This document shows, piece by piece, positions 27,079-36,783 of a stretch of 64,000 nt of DNA. The translations under genes were made by a program, and so were the position numbers. Origin of the DNA: Solicola gregarius (lineage in GTDB: Bacteria > Actinomycetota > Actinomycetes > Propionibacteriales > Nocardioidaceae); NCBI RefSeq assembly GCF_025790165.1, contig NZ_CP094970.1, positions 4,650,001 through 4,714,000 on the forward strand, given 5' to 3'. Each line of letters opens with the position of its first letter. Positions within the stretch are counted from its first letter, which is position 1. The notes below the pieces were generated by a model, which made no database searches, was not told the DNA's origin, and saw only the letters and a list, made by a program, of their open reading frames with translations.

Positions 27079-27228
27079 AACACCGTGATCCTCATCGTCC
27101 TCGCCATCGCCGCCGTCTATGCCATCGCCTGGACCACCCGCCGTTTCGCCCAGCTGATCTCCGGCGACGGGTACGGCCACCGCCCGGCCCCGCGCAGCAC
27201 CTTCGACCAGAGCGTGCTCCGTCGTTGA
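27076..27228 (+). CDS. 50-aa single-span membrane peptide
   Basis: A short gene of 50 codons, ATG 27076 to TGA 27226-27228. The N-terminus is a clear membrane helix (V-I-L-I-V-L-A-I-A-A-V-Y-A-I-A-W), followed by a basic stop-transfer (T-T-R-R-F) and a cytoplasmic tail ending D-Q-S-V-L-R-R. The absence of stops, the hydrophobic/charged pattern and the position directly behind the operator boxes argue for a real gene. The ribosome site is weak. It is divergent from the GlxA-type regulator and is a likely target of it. Function is unknown. Confidence 0.6.
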   Translation: MNTVILIVLAIAAVYAIAWTTRRFAQLISGDGYGHRPAPRSTFDQSVLRR

Positions 27229-27235
27229 CCTTCGT

Positions 27236-29155
27236 TCACCGGCCGAGGCCGTGGGTCACCACGTCCGACGCCGGCACGAAGGTCTGGCGGTGCCCCGTCC
27301 ACACCAGGTAGTACTTCCGCTTGCCGGAGACCACCGTGCGGTCATCGGGTAGCGAGCCGTCGAAGCTCATCGCGTAGTAGTAGTCGGTCGCCACCTTCGG
27401 GTTCGCGATCACGTACTCCTGGCCCTGGCGGAGCACGTACTCGATCGGCTGCACCTCCTGGTACGGGATCGTGTCGGGGTACGCCGAGCGCTCGGGGTAC
27501 GCCCTCCCGTACGTGCGGGCGTACGCGCGCCCCTCCTTGACCGTTACGGTCGGCGCCGCGACCCGGGAGACCGCCGGATCGGCCGCGGGGTTGTGCAGCC
27601 AGACCAGGTTGCCCGCCCACGAGACCTGCAGCCAGTCGCCGTCGACCTTGTTCACGACCAGCTGCGTGCCGGCCGCCGCCCGCGCACCGATGTCGTTGGC
27701 GACCGTCGACGACTCGTTCGCACCCGGGTTCCATCCCGCGTCGCGCGCCAATGGAGCATCGCCGGAATGCGCCTGGCGCAGGTAGACGAAGTTGGTGCCG
27801 GCATCGGGATCGCACGGACCCGAGCCCGGCGACTGCTCCTCGCAGTCGGTGACCTCGTTGGTGTTGCCGTCGAAGCCCGGCCGGACCGTCACGGTGTCGC
27901 CCGGCTCGATCGCCGCCGAGCGCTGGTTCGCCCGCTCGCCGCCGATCGGCGCACCGAGCAGGTCGAAGTAGTGCTCCCAGTCCCAGTACGGTCCCGGATC
28001 CCAGTGCATCGACTCCGTCGCCCCGGGGATGGTGCCGGGCACCGTGTCGTGGCCGAGGATGTGCCCGCGATCGCGCGGGATGTCGTACTTGCGGGTCAGG
28101 TAGCGCACCAGCTGGGCGGACTGACGGTACAGCGCCTCGGTGTACCAGGAGCCGTTACCCGCCTTGCCCTCGTGCTCGATGCCGATCGAATGCGCGTTGA
28201 TGTACCAGTTGCCCGCCTGCCAGCCGACGTCCTTGGGCTTGAGGTGCTGCGCGATGTGCCCGTCGCTCGAACGGATCGTGTAGTTCCACGACGTCCCGCT
28301 CGAGGTGTCCTGCACGATGTCAACACTCTGGTCGTACGTCGCCTCCGTGTCGTGGATGACGATGTACGAAAGCTTCGGCGCCTTCGGCCGGTGCGCCTTG
28401 TCGTGGGCTCCGTAGTTCGACGACCCGGGATCGGTCTCACCGTCGGCCAGCTCGTACGGCGCCGGGATCCACTCGCAGCCGAGCGCGTCGGGGCAGTCGA
28501 CCTTCGCCTTCGCCTCGCGCCGAGGCGAAGGCAGGCGTACGCCGGGATGCGCCCGGACGCCGACCCGCTCGCCGTCGTTCGTGGTCCGCCGCGCGCCGTC
28601 GCGCAGCGTCGCGTACACCTGTCGGGCGAACTCCGAGGTGCCGTCCGAGCCGTACCGCTCGACGGCCGACGACCAGGATGCGAGCCCGGCGCCATCGTCG
28701 GGGGCATACGACGCGAGCACGGCCGCCGCGCCACAGATGTTCGCGTTCGGATCCGAGGTGAGCCGCGACTCCGACAACCCGGTCAGCTCGGCGGCGCGCT
28801 GCAGGGTGCCGTCGGTGACCGACGTACCACGCGCCTCGTCTCCGCGCGCGTCCCATCCCCGCGCAGCGGAGTCGACGAGGTGCATCGGACCGAAGCCACC
28901 GGCAACGCTCGGCGAGGTGCCGTGGTCATCCCAGCGGCTCTCGAGGTACGAGACCGCCAGCAGCAGGTCCTGCGGAACGCCGGACGCCGCGCCGGCACGC
29001 TCGAACGCCTGCTGGCGGTCGGGCGCGGAAAGCGTCGAGACGCAGTCGATTCGGGAGTCGGGAATGGATCGTTCGGTGGTGGCGACGGCCGAGGCGGCCG
29101 AGGCGGCCAACGCGACACATCCGACGGCGACGGTGATGCGGGACGGGATTCGCAT
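27236..29155 (-). CDS. Secreted cell-wall hydrolase: lysozyme-like domain plus N-acetylmuramoyl-L-alanine amidase
   Basis: A 639-aa exported enzyme. A signal peptide (cleavage near residue 25) is followed by a transglycosylase-like helical domain (A-S-G-V-P-Q-D-L-L-L-A-V-S-Y-L-E-S-R-W with the catalytic-type Glu, then G-G-F-G-P-M-H-L) over residues about 45-185. A type 2 amidase domain covers residues about 255-400: Y-I-V-I-H-D-T-E-A, W-N-Y-T-I, I-G-I-E-H-E-G and G-H-I-L-G-H-D-T-V, with the zinc ligands. The last 230 residues are beta-rich, SH3-like repeats for wall binding. It would cut peptidoglycan at both glycan and peptide linkages. Its stop lies 7 nt beyond the end of the 50-aa gene. 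Confidence 0.82.
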   Translation of the reverse strand: MRIPSRITVAVGCVALAASAASAVATTERSIPDSRIDCVSTLSAPDRQQAFERAGAASGVPQDLLLAVSYLESRWDDHGTSPSVAGGFGPMHLVDSAARGWDARGDEARGTSVTDGTLQRAAELTGLSESRLTSDPNANICGAAAVLASYAPDDGAGLASWSSAVERYGSDGTSEFARQVYATLRDGARRTTNDGERVGVRAHPGVRLPSPRREAKAKVDCPDALGCEWIPAPYELADGETDPGSSNYGAHDKAHRPKAPKLSYIVIHDTEATYDQSVDIVQDTSSGTSWNYTIRSSDGHIAQHLKPKDVGWQAGNWYINAHSIGIEHEGKAGNGSWYTEALYRQSAQLVRYLTRKYDIPRDRGHILGHDTVPGTIPGATESMHWDPGPYWDWEHYFDLLGAPIGGERANQRSAAIEPGDTVTVRPGFDGNTNEVTDCEEQSPGSGPCDPDAGTNFVYLRQAHSGDAPLARDAGWNPGANESSTVANDIGARAAAGTQLVVNKVDGDWLQVSWAGNLVWLHNPAADPAVSRVAAPTVTVKEGRAYARTYGRAYPERSAYPDTIPYQEVQPIEYVLRQGQEYVIANPKVATDYYYAMSFDGSLPDDRTVVSGKRKYYLVWTGHRQTFVPASDVVTHGLGR

Positions 29156-29266
29156 GATGCTCCTTTACAGGTGACACCACGCTGTTTATCCCCTCGGGGG
29201 GTCACTCAAACGCGATTGGTCGGCGAAGTTCCGCCGAGGTCGACCCAGGGCACCGGGTATGACAGC

Positions 29267-29300
29267 GGGCCGGTGTCCGCCCGAAGACGGACACCGGCCC
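29267..29300 (-). terminator. Terminator after rpsA
   Basis: GGGCCGGTGTCCG (29267-29279) and CGGACACCGGCCC (29288-29300) form a perfect 13-bp stem with an 8-nt loop, 21 nt beyond the rpsA stop. Confidence 0.8.
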
Positions 29301-29320
29301 GGTGTCTGGTCGGCGCTGGG

Positions 29321-30857
29321 TCAGCCGCCGGTGAGCTTCTCACGAAGCGCCTGCAGCGCCTCGTCGGAGGCGAGCGCACCCTCGCTCGGCGACGACGGCG
29401 CCGGCGAGGACGAACGCGACGACGAGGACGAGGACGAGGAGGACGACGACGAGGACCGCTGCTGCGGCTCTGCCGAGTCACCTGAGGAGTACGAACCCGC
29501 GTCGCCGGCCTCGAGGTCGGCCTTCGCGGCATCCTCGACCTGGCGCTTGTGGGCCTCCCAGCGCGCGTGCGCCTGGGCGTACTGCTCCTCCCAGACCGCG
29601 CGCTGCTCGTCGTAACCCTCGAGCCACTCACCCGTCTCCGGGTCGAAGCCCTCCGGGTAGATGTAGTTGCCCTCGTCGTCGTACGACGAGGTCATGCCGT
29701 ACAGCGTCGGGTCGAACTCCTCATCGGAGGTCAGCGCCTGCTCGTTCGCCTGTTTGAGCGACAGCGAGATGCGGCGACGCTTCGAGGTCGATGTCGATGA
29801 TCTTGACCATCGCGTCGTCGCCGACCTGCACGACCTGCTCGGGGATCTCGACATGGCGCTCGGCGAGCTCGGAGATGTGCACCAGGCCCTCGATGCCCTC
29901 CTCGACGCGCACGAACGCACCGAACGGGACGAGCTTGGTGACCTTGCCCGGCACGATCTGGCCGATCTGGTGGGTCCGGGCGAAGTGCTGCCACGGATCC
30001 TCCTGGGTCGCCTTCAGCGACAGCGAGACCCGCTCGCGGTCGAGGTCGACATCGAGCACCTCGACGGTGACCTCGTCGCCGACCTGGACGACCTCGCTCG
30101 GGTGGTCGATGTGCTTCCACGACAGCTCGGAGACGTGCACCAGGCCGTCGACGCCGCCGAGATCGACGAACGCACCGAAGTTGACGATCGACGAGACGAC
30201 GCCCTTGCGGACCTGCCCCTTCTGCAGCTGGGTGAGGAAGTTCTGGCGAACCTCCGACTGGGTCTGCTCGAGCCACGCGCGACGCGACAGGACGACGTTG
30301 TTGCGGTTCTTGTCGAGCTCGATGATCTTCGCCTCGAGCTCCTGGCCGACGTACGGCTGGAGGTCGCGGACGCGGCGCATCTCGACCAGCGACGCGGGCA
30401 GGAAGCCGCGCAGGCCGATGTCGAGGATCAGGCCGCCCTTGACCACCTCGATGACGGTGCCGGAGACGACGCCGTCCTCGTCCTTGATCTTCTCGATCGT
30501 GCCCCAGGCACGCTCGTACTGAGCGCGCTTCTTGGACAGGATGAGCCGGCCCTCCTTGTCCTCCTTCTGGAGAACAAGGGCCTCGACCTCATCGCCCACC
30601 GAGACAACCTCTTGCGGGTCGACGTCGTGCTTGATCGACAGCTCGCGGGAGGGGATGACACCTTCGGTCTTGTAACCGATGTCGAGCAGGACTTCGTCCC
30701 GGTCGACCTTGACGATGGTGCCTTCGACGATGTCGCCGTCGTTGAAGTACTTGATGGTCTTGTCAATGGCCGCGAGGAGTTCTTCCTCGGATCCGATGTC
30801 ATTGACGGCGACCTGCGGAGTGGAAGGCGCCGGGGGTGCCTCGATGCTGCTCGTCAT
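29321..30857 (-). CDS. rpsA: 30S ribosomal protein S1, carrying a one-base frameshift
   Basis: S1 binds mRNA on the small ribosomal subunit. Four S1 RNA-binding repeats are visible (G-D-I-V-E-G-T-I-V-K-V near residue 40, then G-V-V-S-G-T-V-I-E-V, V-R-K-G-V-V-S-S-I-V-N-F-G-A-F-V and V-P-G-K-V-T-K-L-V-P-F-G-A-F-V). The frame from ATG 30857 runs through I-I-D-I-D-L-E and then loses homology. The expected continuation R-R-R-I-S-L-S-L-K-Q-A-N-E is in the next frame, so one extra base lies at about 29780/29781. The second part ends in an acidic Y-P-E-G-F-D-P-E-T-G region, then a run of serines and stop 29321-29323. The gene is essential, so a sequence error or very recent mutation is more likely than decay. 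Confidence 0.88.
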
Positions 30858-31004
30858 GTGGTGGTGAGCTCCGATGGGTGGATGTAGGTAGTTCCGACGC
30901 GCAGGCAGACCTTTTATCGCGAAATGCCGAGGGGTATGTTGCCCGACAGGGCGCGAGCAGCGCCTGCTCCGTCCGAGGCCATGCAGACTGACTACGCGGC
31001 GTCA

Positions 31005-31034
31005 AGACTACGCGGTCGCGCTCTGATGGGTCAA
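31005..31034 (-). promoter_or_regulatory. Candidate rpsA promoter
   Basis: On the minus strand TTGACC (31034-31029) and TAGTCT (31010-31005) are spaced 18 nt, a fair SigA-type -35/-10 pair about 150 nt upstream of the rpsA start. This implies a long leader for S1 mRNA. Confidence 0.5.
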
Positions 31035-31046
31035 CGCGGGTCGCCG

Positions 31047-32363
31047 CTAGCGCTGCGGGGCGAGAAATGCCGCCAATGACGCGGCATACGTGGGTACGTC
31101 GGCCGCCGCCATCAGCTCGCGCGCGGAGTGCATCGCCAGTTGTGCCGCACCGACGTCGACGGTCGACAGCCCCGTACGCGACGCCGTGATCGGCCCGATG
31201 GTCGAGCCGCACGGCAGGTCGGCGCGGTGCACGTAGCGCTGCATCGACACGCCGGCCTGGTCGCACGCCAGCGCGTACGCAGCCGCGCCCGCCGCGTCCG
31301 AGGCGTAGCGGAGGTTCTGGTTGACCTTGAGGACCGGCCCGCCACCCACCTCGATGCGGTGCTCGGGCTCGTGCCGGTCGGCGTAGTTCGGGTGGGTCGC
31401 ATGCGCCATATCGCCCGATGCGCACACCGAACCCGCCACCGCGCGCAGGAACTCGTTGCGCGCACCGCCCGCCGCGAGAACGATCCGCTCCAGCGTCGTG
31501 GCGAGCAGGTCGGAGTGCGCACCGCGGTCGGACATGCTGCCGACCTCTTCGTGGTCGAACAGCGCGAGCACCGGCACCGTGTCGCGCGCGGGGCTCGCAG
31601 CGGCGCTCAGCAGTGCGTGTAGCCCCGCGAAACAGGTGCATTGGTTATCGAGTCGCGCGGCGCTGACGAGGTCGCCATCGCGCCCGACAAGACTGCTCGG
31701 TGCGACGTCGTGTGCCATCAGCTCCCAGCCGAGCACGTCGCTCTCCGCCACCCCGAGCTCGGCAGCGACGAACGCGCGTACCGAGGAAGCGGACGTGCCG
31801 ACTCCCCACACCGCGTCGACATGACGCTGCGGGTCGAGCTCGACCCCCTTGCGGTCGCTCGCGAGATGGATCGCGAGCTGCGGTACGCGCAGGATCGGTC
31901 GCCCGACGTTCAGCAACACTTCGTCGGAAGTTCGTCCGTCGCGGACGCTGACGCGCCCCGACAGCCCCAGATCACGGTCGAGCCACGAGTTCAGCCAGGC
32001 ACCGCCGTACGGCTCGAGCCCGACGAGCTGCCAACCGGCGCGCGACAGGTCGGGGTGCTGCTTGACCCGGAGGTTCGGGCTGTCGGTGTGTCCGCCGACG
32101 ACCCGAAACGGCGAGGCCGGGCCGTCGGCCGACTCCGTGCTCCAGGCGACGAGCGAACCGCCACGTACGACGTAGTAGCGCCCGGGCGTCGACGGCCAAG
32201 TGTCTCGCTCTGCCAGCCGGGTGAAGCCGTCGGCGTCCAACGTCGACGCGACGGTCGCGCAGACATGGAACGGCGACGGCGATGCGTCGACGAAACGGCA
32301 CAACTGCGAGGCGCTCGCGCGCGAGGCGAGGTCGTCCGGCACGTTCTTCGTTTGCGCTGCCAT
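31047..32363 (-). CDS. apeB: M18 family aminopeptidase
   Basis: A 438-aa di-zinc aminopeptidase of the aspartyl-aminopeptidase family, which removes N-terminal residues, often acidic ones, in the cytoplasm. Metal and catalytic motifs appear in order: [27 protein letters not shown], and the late [10 protein letters not shown]. Length is normal for the family (about 430). ATG 32363 is chosen since the family's first conserved block ([10 protein letters not shown]) starts some 25 residues later; no good ribosome site is visible. It lies 120 nt after polA on the same strand. Confidence 0.92.
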   Translation of the reverse strand: MAAQTKNVPDDLASRASASQLCRFVDASPSPFHVCATVASTLDADGFTRLAERDTWPSTPGRYYVVRGGSLVAWSTESADGPASPFRVVGGHTDSPNLRVKQHPDLSRAGWQLVGLEPYGGAWLNSWLDRDLGLSGRVSVRDGRTSDEVLLNVGRPILRVPQLAIHLASDRKGVELDPQRHVDAVWGVGTSASSVRAFVAAELGVAESDVLGWELMAHDVAPSSLVGRDGDLVSAARLDNQCTCFAGLHALLSAAASPARDTVPVLALFDHEEVGSMSDRGAHSDLLATTLERIVLAAGGARNEFLRAVAGSVCASGDMAHATHPNYADRHEPEHRIEVGGGPVLKVNQNLRYASDAAGAAAYALACDQAGVSMQRYVHRADLPCGSTIGPITASRTGLSTVDVGAAQLAMHSARELMAAADVPTYAASLAAFLAPQR

Positions 32364-32483
32364 ATGGCGTGCATGGTATCCGCAACGTTGTGTCGCGAAA
32401 CCTCCACCCGCCCACGTCATCGACGAGACGGCGACAGCCGACTGCTCGGGCACCCGGAGTCGTGGACGACTGACGATTCGTGG

Positions 32484-35162
32484 TCAGTGGGCGGCGTCCT
32501 GCCAGGTGCGCCCGAAGCCGACCGAGACATCGAGCGGGACCGCCAGGTCGGCGGCCGACGCCATCTGCTCGCGGACGAGCGCCTCGACCCGCTCATGCTC
32601 GCCGGCGGCGACCTCGAGCACGAGCTCGTCGTGGACCTGCAGCAGCATCCGTGACGTCAGGTCGGACTCCGCGAGCGCCCCGTGTACGCCGAGCATGGCA
32701 ACCTTGATGATGTCGGCCGCCGAGCCCTGGATCGGTGCGTTGAGGGCCATCCGCTCCGCCATCTCGCGGCGCTGCCGGTTGTCGCTGGTGAGGTCCGGTA
32801 GGTAGCGTCGCCGGCCGAGGATGGTCTCGGTGAACCCGGTCTGGCGTGCCTCGTCGACGACACCGTGCAGGTAGTCGCGTACGCCGCCGAAGCGCACGAA
32901 GTACTCCTCCATCAGGCCCTGCGCCTCGCCGGTCTCGATGCCGAGCTGCTGACTCAGGCCGTAGGCCGAGAGCCCGTACGCGAGCCCGTAGTTCATCGCC
33001 TTGATCCGGCTGCGCATATGGGGGGTGATCTCGTCGGCATCGACCGCGAAGACCCGCGATGCCATCGCCGTGTGGAAGTCTTCGCCGGAGTTGAACGCCG
33101 CGATCAGGCCGGCGTCCTCCGAGACGTGCGCCATGATCCGCATCTCGATCTGGCTGTAGTCGGCGGTCAGCAGGTCGTCGTAGCCGGGACCGACACAGAA
33201 CGCGCCACGGATCCGCCGGCCGGACTCGGTGCGGATCGGGATGTTCTGCAGGTTCGGGTCGGTCGAGCTCAGTCGGCCCGTCGCCGCGATCGTCTGGTTG
33301 TACGTCGTGTGGATCCGGCTGTCGCTGGCCACGGTCTTGCGGAGGCCTTCGACGGTCTGGCGTAGTCGGCTGACGTCGCGATGTGTCAGCAGGTGCGAGA
33401 GGAACGGGTGCTCGGTCTTCTCGAACAACGACTGCAATGCGTCGGCGTCGGTGGTGTAACCGGTCTTCGTACGCTTGGTCTTCGGCATGCCGAGCTCGTC
33501 GAACAGCACCACCTGCAGCTGCTTCGGCGAGCCGAGGTTGATCTGCTTGCCGATCACCGCGTACGCCTCGTCGGCCGCGTCGCGTACCCGCGTGGCGAAC
33601 TGCGACTCGAGCTGCTCGAGGTCGGCGTCGTCGACGGCGATGCCCGTGCGCTCCATCTCGGCCAGCACGCTGAGCAGCGGCAGCTCGAGGTCGCGGAGCA
33701 GCTCGGCGGCGCCGTGCCGCTCGAGATCGGTGTCGAGCTCGGCCGCGAGCTCGAGCGTCGCCCGCGCACGTACCATCGCCGCGTCCGCGCCGGCCTGCTC
33801 GCCGGTGTCGAGCGTCAGCTGGCCGGCGTCCGCGGAGTCATCGGCCAGCTCGCGGCGCAGGTAGCGCAGGGTCAGGTCGGCGAGGTCGTACGAACGCTGG
33901 TCGGGCTTGACGAGGTACGCGGCGAGCGCGGTGTCGTGCTCGACGCCACGCAGCTCGATGCCGCGAGCCCGCAGCGCGAGCATCGGACCCTTGGCGTCGT
34001 GCAGCGCCTTCGACACGTCCGCGTCGCCCAGCCAGCCCGCGAGAGCGCGCTCGTCGTCCGGGCCGAGCTCGGCGAGGTCGACCCAGGCCGCCGGCCCCTT
34101 CGCGGTCGCGATCGCGACCGACCGCACGTCGCCCGCTCCAGCGCCCCAGACGCCGTCGACGTGGAGTCCGGCCCGCGCGCCGTCGCGGGCGTGGGCGTCG
34201 AGCCACTCGCCCAGCGCACCCGCCACCGGGATCGTCGCGTCGATGTCGAAGCCCTCGTCGGAGACCGGCTCGTCGGACGACAGCGTCGCGAACAGCCGGT
34301 CGCGCAGCACCCGGAACTCCAGGCCGTCGAACACCTCGTGGATGGCGTCGCGATCCCACGTCTTCAGCGCGAGTTCGTCCGGGCCGAGCGGCAGGTCGAG
34401 GTCGCGTACGAGCGCGTTGATGCGGCGGTTGCGGATGACGTCGGAGAGGTGTTCGCGCAGCGACTCCCCCGCCTTGCCCGGCACCTGGTCGACGTCGCGC
34501 ACGATGCCGTCGAGCCCGTCGAACTTCGCCAGCCACTTGGCGGCCGTCTTCGGACCGACACCGGGTACGCCCGGCAGGTTGTCGCTGGTCTCACCGACCA
34601 GCGCCGCGACCTCGGGGTACCGCTCCGGTGCGACTCCGTACTTCTCCTGCACCGCCTCCGGCGTCATCCGCGCCAGGTCGGAGACACCCTTGCGGGGGTA
34701 GAGCACGGTGGTGTGGTCGGTGACGAGCTGCAGGGCATCGCGGTCGCCGGTGCAGATCAGCACGTCAAAGCCGGCCGCCTCCGCCTGTGTCGCGAGCGTG
34801 CCGATGATGTCGTCGGCCTCGTAGCCCTCCCGCTCCAGGCTGGAGATCGCGAGCGCGTCGAGGACCTCCTTGACGAGCGAGACCTGACCCTTGAACTCCG
34901 GCGGCGACGCCGAGCGGTTGCCTTTGTACTCGGCGTACTCCTCCAGCCGGAACGTCTTGCGGGAGACGTCGAACGCGACCGCGACGTGGGTCGGCTCCTC
35001 GTCGCGCAGCACGTTGATGAGCATCGACGTGAACCCGTACACGGCGTTGGTCGGCTGGCCCGTGGTGGTCGAGAAGTTCTCGACCGGGAGCGCGAAGAAC
35101 GCGCGGTACGCGATCGAGTGGCCGTCGATGAGCAGGAGGCGGTTGGCTGCAGCGGTGTCCAC
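32484..35162 (-). CDS. polA: DNA polymerase I
   Basis: An 892-aa repair and Okazaki-fragment polymerase. The N-terminal 5'-nuclease is intact (L-L-I-D-G-H-S-I-A-Y-R, E-A-D-D-I-I-G-T-L-A, C-T-G-D-R-D, G-V-P-G-V-G-P-K-T-A). The middle 3'-5' exonuclease-like domain lacks the DEDD metal residues, so proofreading is probably absent, as in other actinomycetes. The polymerase domain has motif A (D-Y-S-Q-I-E-M-R), motif B (R-S-R-I-K-A-M-N-Y-G-L-A-Y-G) and motif C (Q-V-H-D-E-L). GTG 35162 is the only start near the conserved N-terminus. Confidence 0.97.
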   Translation of the reverse strand: MDTAAANRLLLIDGHSIAYRAFFALPVENFSTTTGQPTNAVYGFTSMLINVLRDEEPTHVAVAFDVSRKTFRLEEYAEYKGNRSASPPEFKGQVSLVKEVLDALAISSLEREGYEADDIIGTLATQAEAAGFDVLICTGDRDALQLVTDHTTVLYPRKGVSDLARMTPEAVQEKYGVAPERYPEVAALVGETSDNLPGVPGVGPKTAAKWLAKFDGLDGIVRDVDQVPGKAGESLREHLSDVIRNRRINALVRDLDLPLGPDELALKTWDRDAIHEVFDGLEFRVLRDRLFATLSSDEPVSDEGFDIDATIPVAGALGEWLDAHARDGARAGLHVDGVWGAGAGDVRSVAIATAKGPAAWVDLAELGPDDERALAGWLGDADVSKALHDAKGPMLALRARGIELRGVEHDTALAAYLVKPDQRSYDLADLTLRYLRRELADDSADAGQLTLDTGEQAGADAAMVRARATLELAAELDTDLERHGAAELLRDLELPLLSVLAEMERTGIAVDDADLEQLESQFATRVRDAADEAYAVIGKQINLGSPKQLQVVLFDELGMPKTKRTKTGYTTDADALQSLFEKTEHPFLSHLLTHRDVSRLRQTVEGLRKTVASDSRIHTTYNQTIAATGRLSSTDPNLQNIPIRTESGRRIRGAFCVGPGYDDLLTADYSQIEMRIMAHVSEDAGLIAAFNSGEDFHTAMASRVFAVDADEITPHMRSRIKAMNYGLAYGLSAYGLSQQLGIETGEAQGLMEEYFVRFGGVRDYLHGVVDEARQTGFTETILGRRRYLPDLTSDNRQRREMAERMALNAPIQGSAADIIKVAMLGVHGALAESDLTSRMLLQVHDELVLEVAAGEHERVEALVREQMASAADLAVPLDVSVGFGRTWQDAAH

Positions 35163-35218
35163 CCGGCGAGCCTAACGGCGCGGTCCGACAACCCGCACGG
35201 GTGTCGGGCAGTGCCGGG

Positions 35219-35827
35219 TCAGACCGACGAGCCCGGCCGGACGTGCGACTGCCGGCGGCGCATCGTGCGCCGCAAGGCGATCAGCCGGCCGGTGAACCTC
35301 GAGCTCGTCGCGATGCCCGCGAACCTCGACCCGAGCGCGCTGACCTGCGCCGCGCGTACGACCGCGACCTGACCGAAGCCGATGCGATTCAGGAATCGGT
35401 TGGCGTCTCGGGAGTCGGCGGGCGAGACGGCCATCATCACCTCGCAGTTGACGTCCTCGGCCCAACGTACGCCCGCGGAGATCAGACTCGACGCGATCAG
35501 CCGGCGGCGGTGACGGGGTGCGACATGGAGGTCGGTGACGACGATGACCTTCTCGGTCTGGATCAGCGACAACAGCTGCCGGCGGAATGCGATCGCACCG
35601 ACGACGTCGCCGTCGCGGACGGCGACGAGGATCTTGCGGTCGGGATCGGAGAGCTGCTCGCTCAACGCGTCGGCGGCCTCGGCCACCATCGGCTTGCGGT
35701 GGATTCCCGACGCCGTCTCACTGTCGTACGACTCGATGTCGACGGCGTTGCACTGGTCCCATACCTCGATCAGGGCGGCGGCGTCCTCGATCTCGGCGTC
35801 TCGCACCACGATGGATACTCGCGACAA
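35219..35827 (-). CDS. GNAT-type N-acetyltransferase
   Basis: A 202-aa protein whose core fits a GNAT acetyltransferase: I-L-V-A-V-R-D-G-D-V-V-G-A-I-A-F on strands 2-4, V-T-D-L-H-V-A-P-R-H-R-R-R-L-I-A-S-S for the acetyl-CoA phosphate loop, and A-N-R-F-L-N-R-I-G-F-G for the last helix. The substrate is unknown. TTG 35827 is preferred to ATG 35842 because AGGAG then lies 7 nt upstream of it; with the ATG that sequence would be inside the gene. The C-terminus is basic (R-R-T-M-R-R-R-Q-S-H-V). It lies 56 nt upstream of the polA start and is divergent from the DUF554 gene. Confidence 0.75.
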   Translation of the reverse strand: MSRVSIVVRDAEIEDAAALIEVWDQCNAVDIESYDSETASGIHRKPMVAEAADALSEQLSDPDRKILVAVRDGDVVGAIAFRRQLLSLIQTEKVIVVTDLHVAPRHRRRLIASSLISAGVRWAEDVNCEVMMAVSPADSRDANRFLNRIGFGQVAVVRAAQVSALGSRFAGIATSSRFTGRLIALRRTMRRRQSHVRPGSSV

Positions 35828-35935
35828 CCTGACGCTCCTCATCTAGGTACCGGACGTTCACGGACCCCGCGGCTGACAGACTACGCCGGAGCAGGTCCAA
35901 CGTCACCCGCAGGTCCACAGGAGTGAGGAACGCAC

Positions 35936-36682
35936 TTGTTCAGGGGCGAAGGAACCGTCATCAACGTCGTCGCGGTGCTGATCGGCTCGGGTATCGGGGT
36001 CGCGGTCGGGCACCGGCTGCCGCAGCGTACGCGCAACGCGGTGACCGATGCTCTCGGCCTGGTGACGCTGCTGATCGCCGCGTTGGCCGCGATGGCGGTC
36101 ACCGACTCGGCATTCACGTCGGAGGTCGGACCGGACGCACCCGTGCTGATCGTGCTGGGGTCGCTGCTGATCGGCGGAATCGCCGGGTCGCTGGCGGGCA
36201 TCGAGCTGCGGTTGGAGGCGTTCGGCGGGTGGCTGCAGAGTCGGCTCAGCCGACGAGAGACGTCGGAGGAACGCGTCCGGTTCATCGAGGGGTTCGTCTC
36301 CGCGTCGCTGGTGTTCTGCGTCGGGCCGCTCACGGTGCTCGGTTCGCTCAACGACGGTCTCGGCAACGGTTCGGACCAGCTCGTGCTGAAGTCCGTGCTC
36401 GACGGCTTCGCAGCGATCGCGTTCGCCGCCTCCCTCGGCATCGGAGTGATGGCCTCGGCCATCGCGGTGCTCGCCGTGCAGGGCTCGCTCACGGTGGTCG
36501 GGCTCGCGCTCGGCTCGTTCCTTCCCGACGCTCATCTTGCTGCGTTGACGGCCACCGGAGGGCTGCTGCTGGCAGGGGTCGGCATCCGGCTGCTGCAGCT
36601 CAAGGCGCTCCCTGTGGCCGACCTGCTCCCAGCCCTGATCGTCGCCCCGATCTTGACCGAAATCGTCGTCCTCATCCGTTAG
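35936..36682 (+). CDS. DUF554 membrane protein
   Basis: A 248-aa integral membrane protein with about seven hydrophobic helices. Family markers are the G-T-V-I-N-V-V-A-V-L-I-G-S-G-I-G start, R-F-I-E-G-F-V-S-A-S-L-V-F-C-V-G-P-L-T-V-L-G-S, and the conserved D-G-L within S-L-N-D-G-L-G-N. Members are possible small-molecule transporters; no substrate is established. It uses a TTG start (35936) with GAGGAA a few bases upstream. It is divergent from the GNAT gene. Confidence 0.85.
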   Translation: MFRGEGTVINVVAVLIGSGIGVAVGHRLPQRTRNAVTDALGLVTLLIAALAAMAVTDSAFTSEVGPDAPVLIVLGSLLIGGIAGSLAGIELRLEAFGGWLQSRLSRRETSEERVRFIEGFVSASLVFCVGPLTVLGSLNDGLGNGSDQLVLKSVLDGFAAIAFAASLGIGVMASAIAVLAVQGSLTVVGLALGSFLPDAHLAALTATGGLLLAGVGIRLLQLKALPVADLLPALIVAPILTEIVVLIR

Positions 36683-36783
36683 ACCGGACTCTGCCGCCGT
36701 TGTGCAACGGTTACAACACGATCATCCGATCGGCATCTCCCGCTCCGGTCGACCCGCTATGCTCCCGCAGAGTCCATGAGACG

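Noticed and set aside
29156-29266. Cyclic-di-AMP (ydaO-type) riboswitch before the wall hydrolase
   Set aside because: The region lacks the conserved ydaO core sequences and is too short.
29771-29790. Programmed frameshift in rpsA
   Set aside because: No slippery heptamer, stop-codon pause or downstream structure is visible, and S1 is not known to use one.
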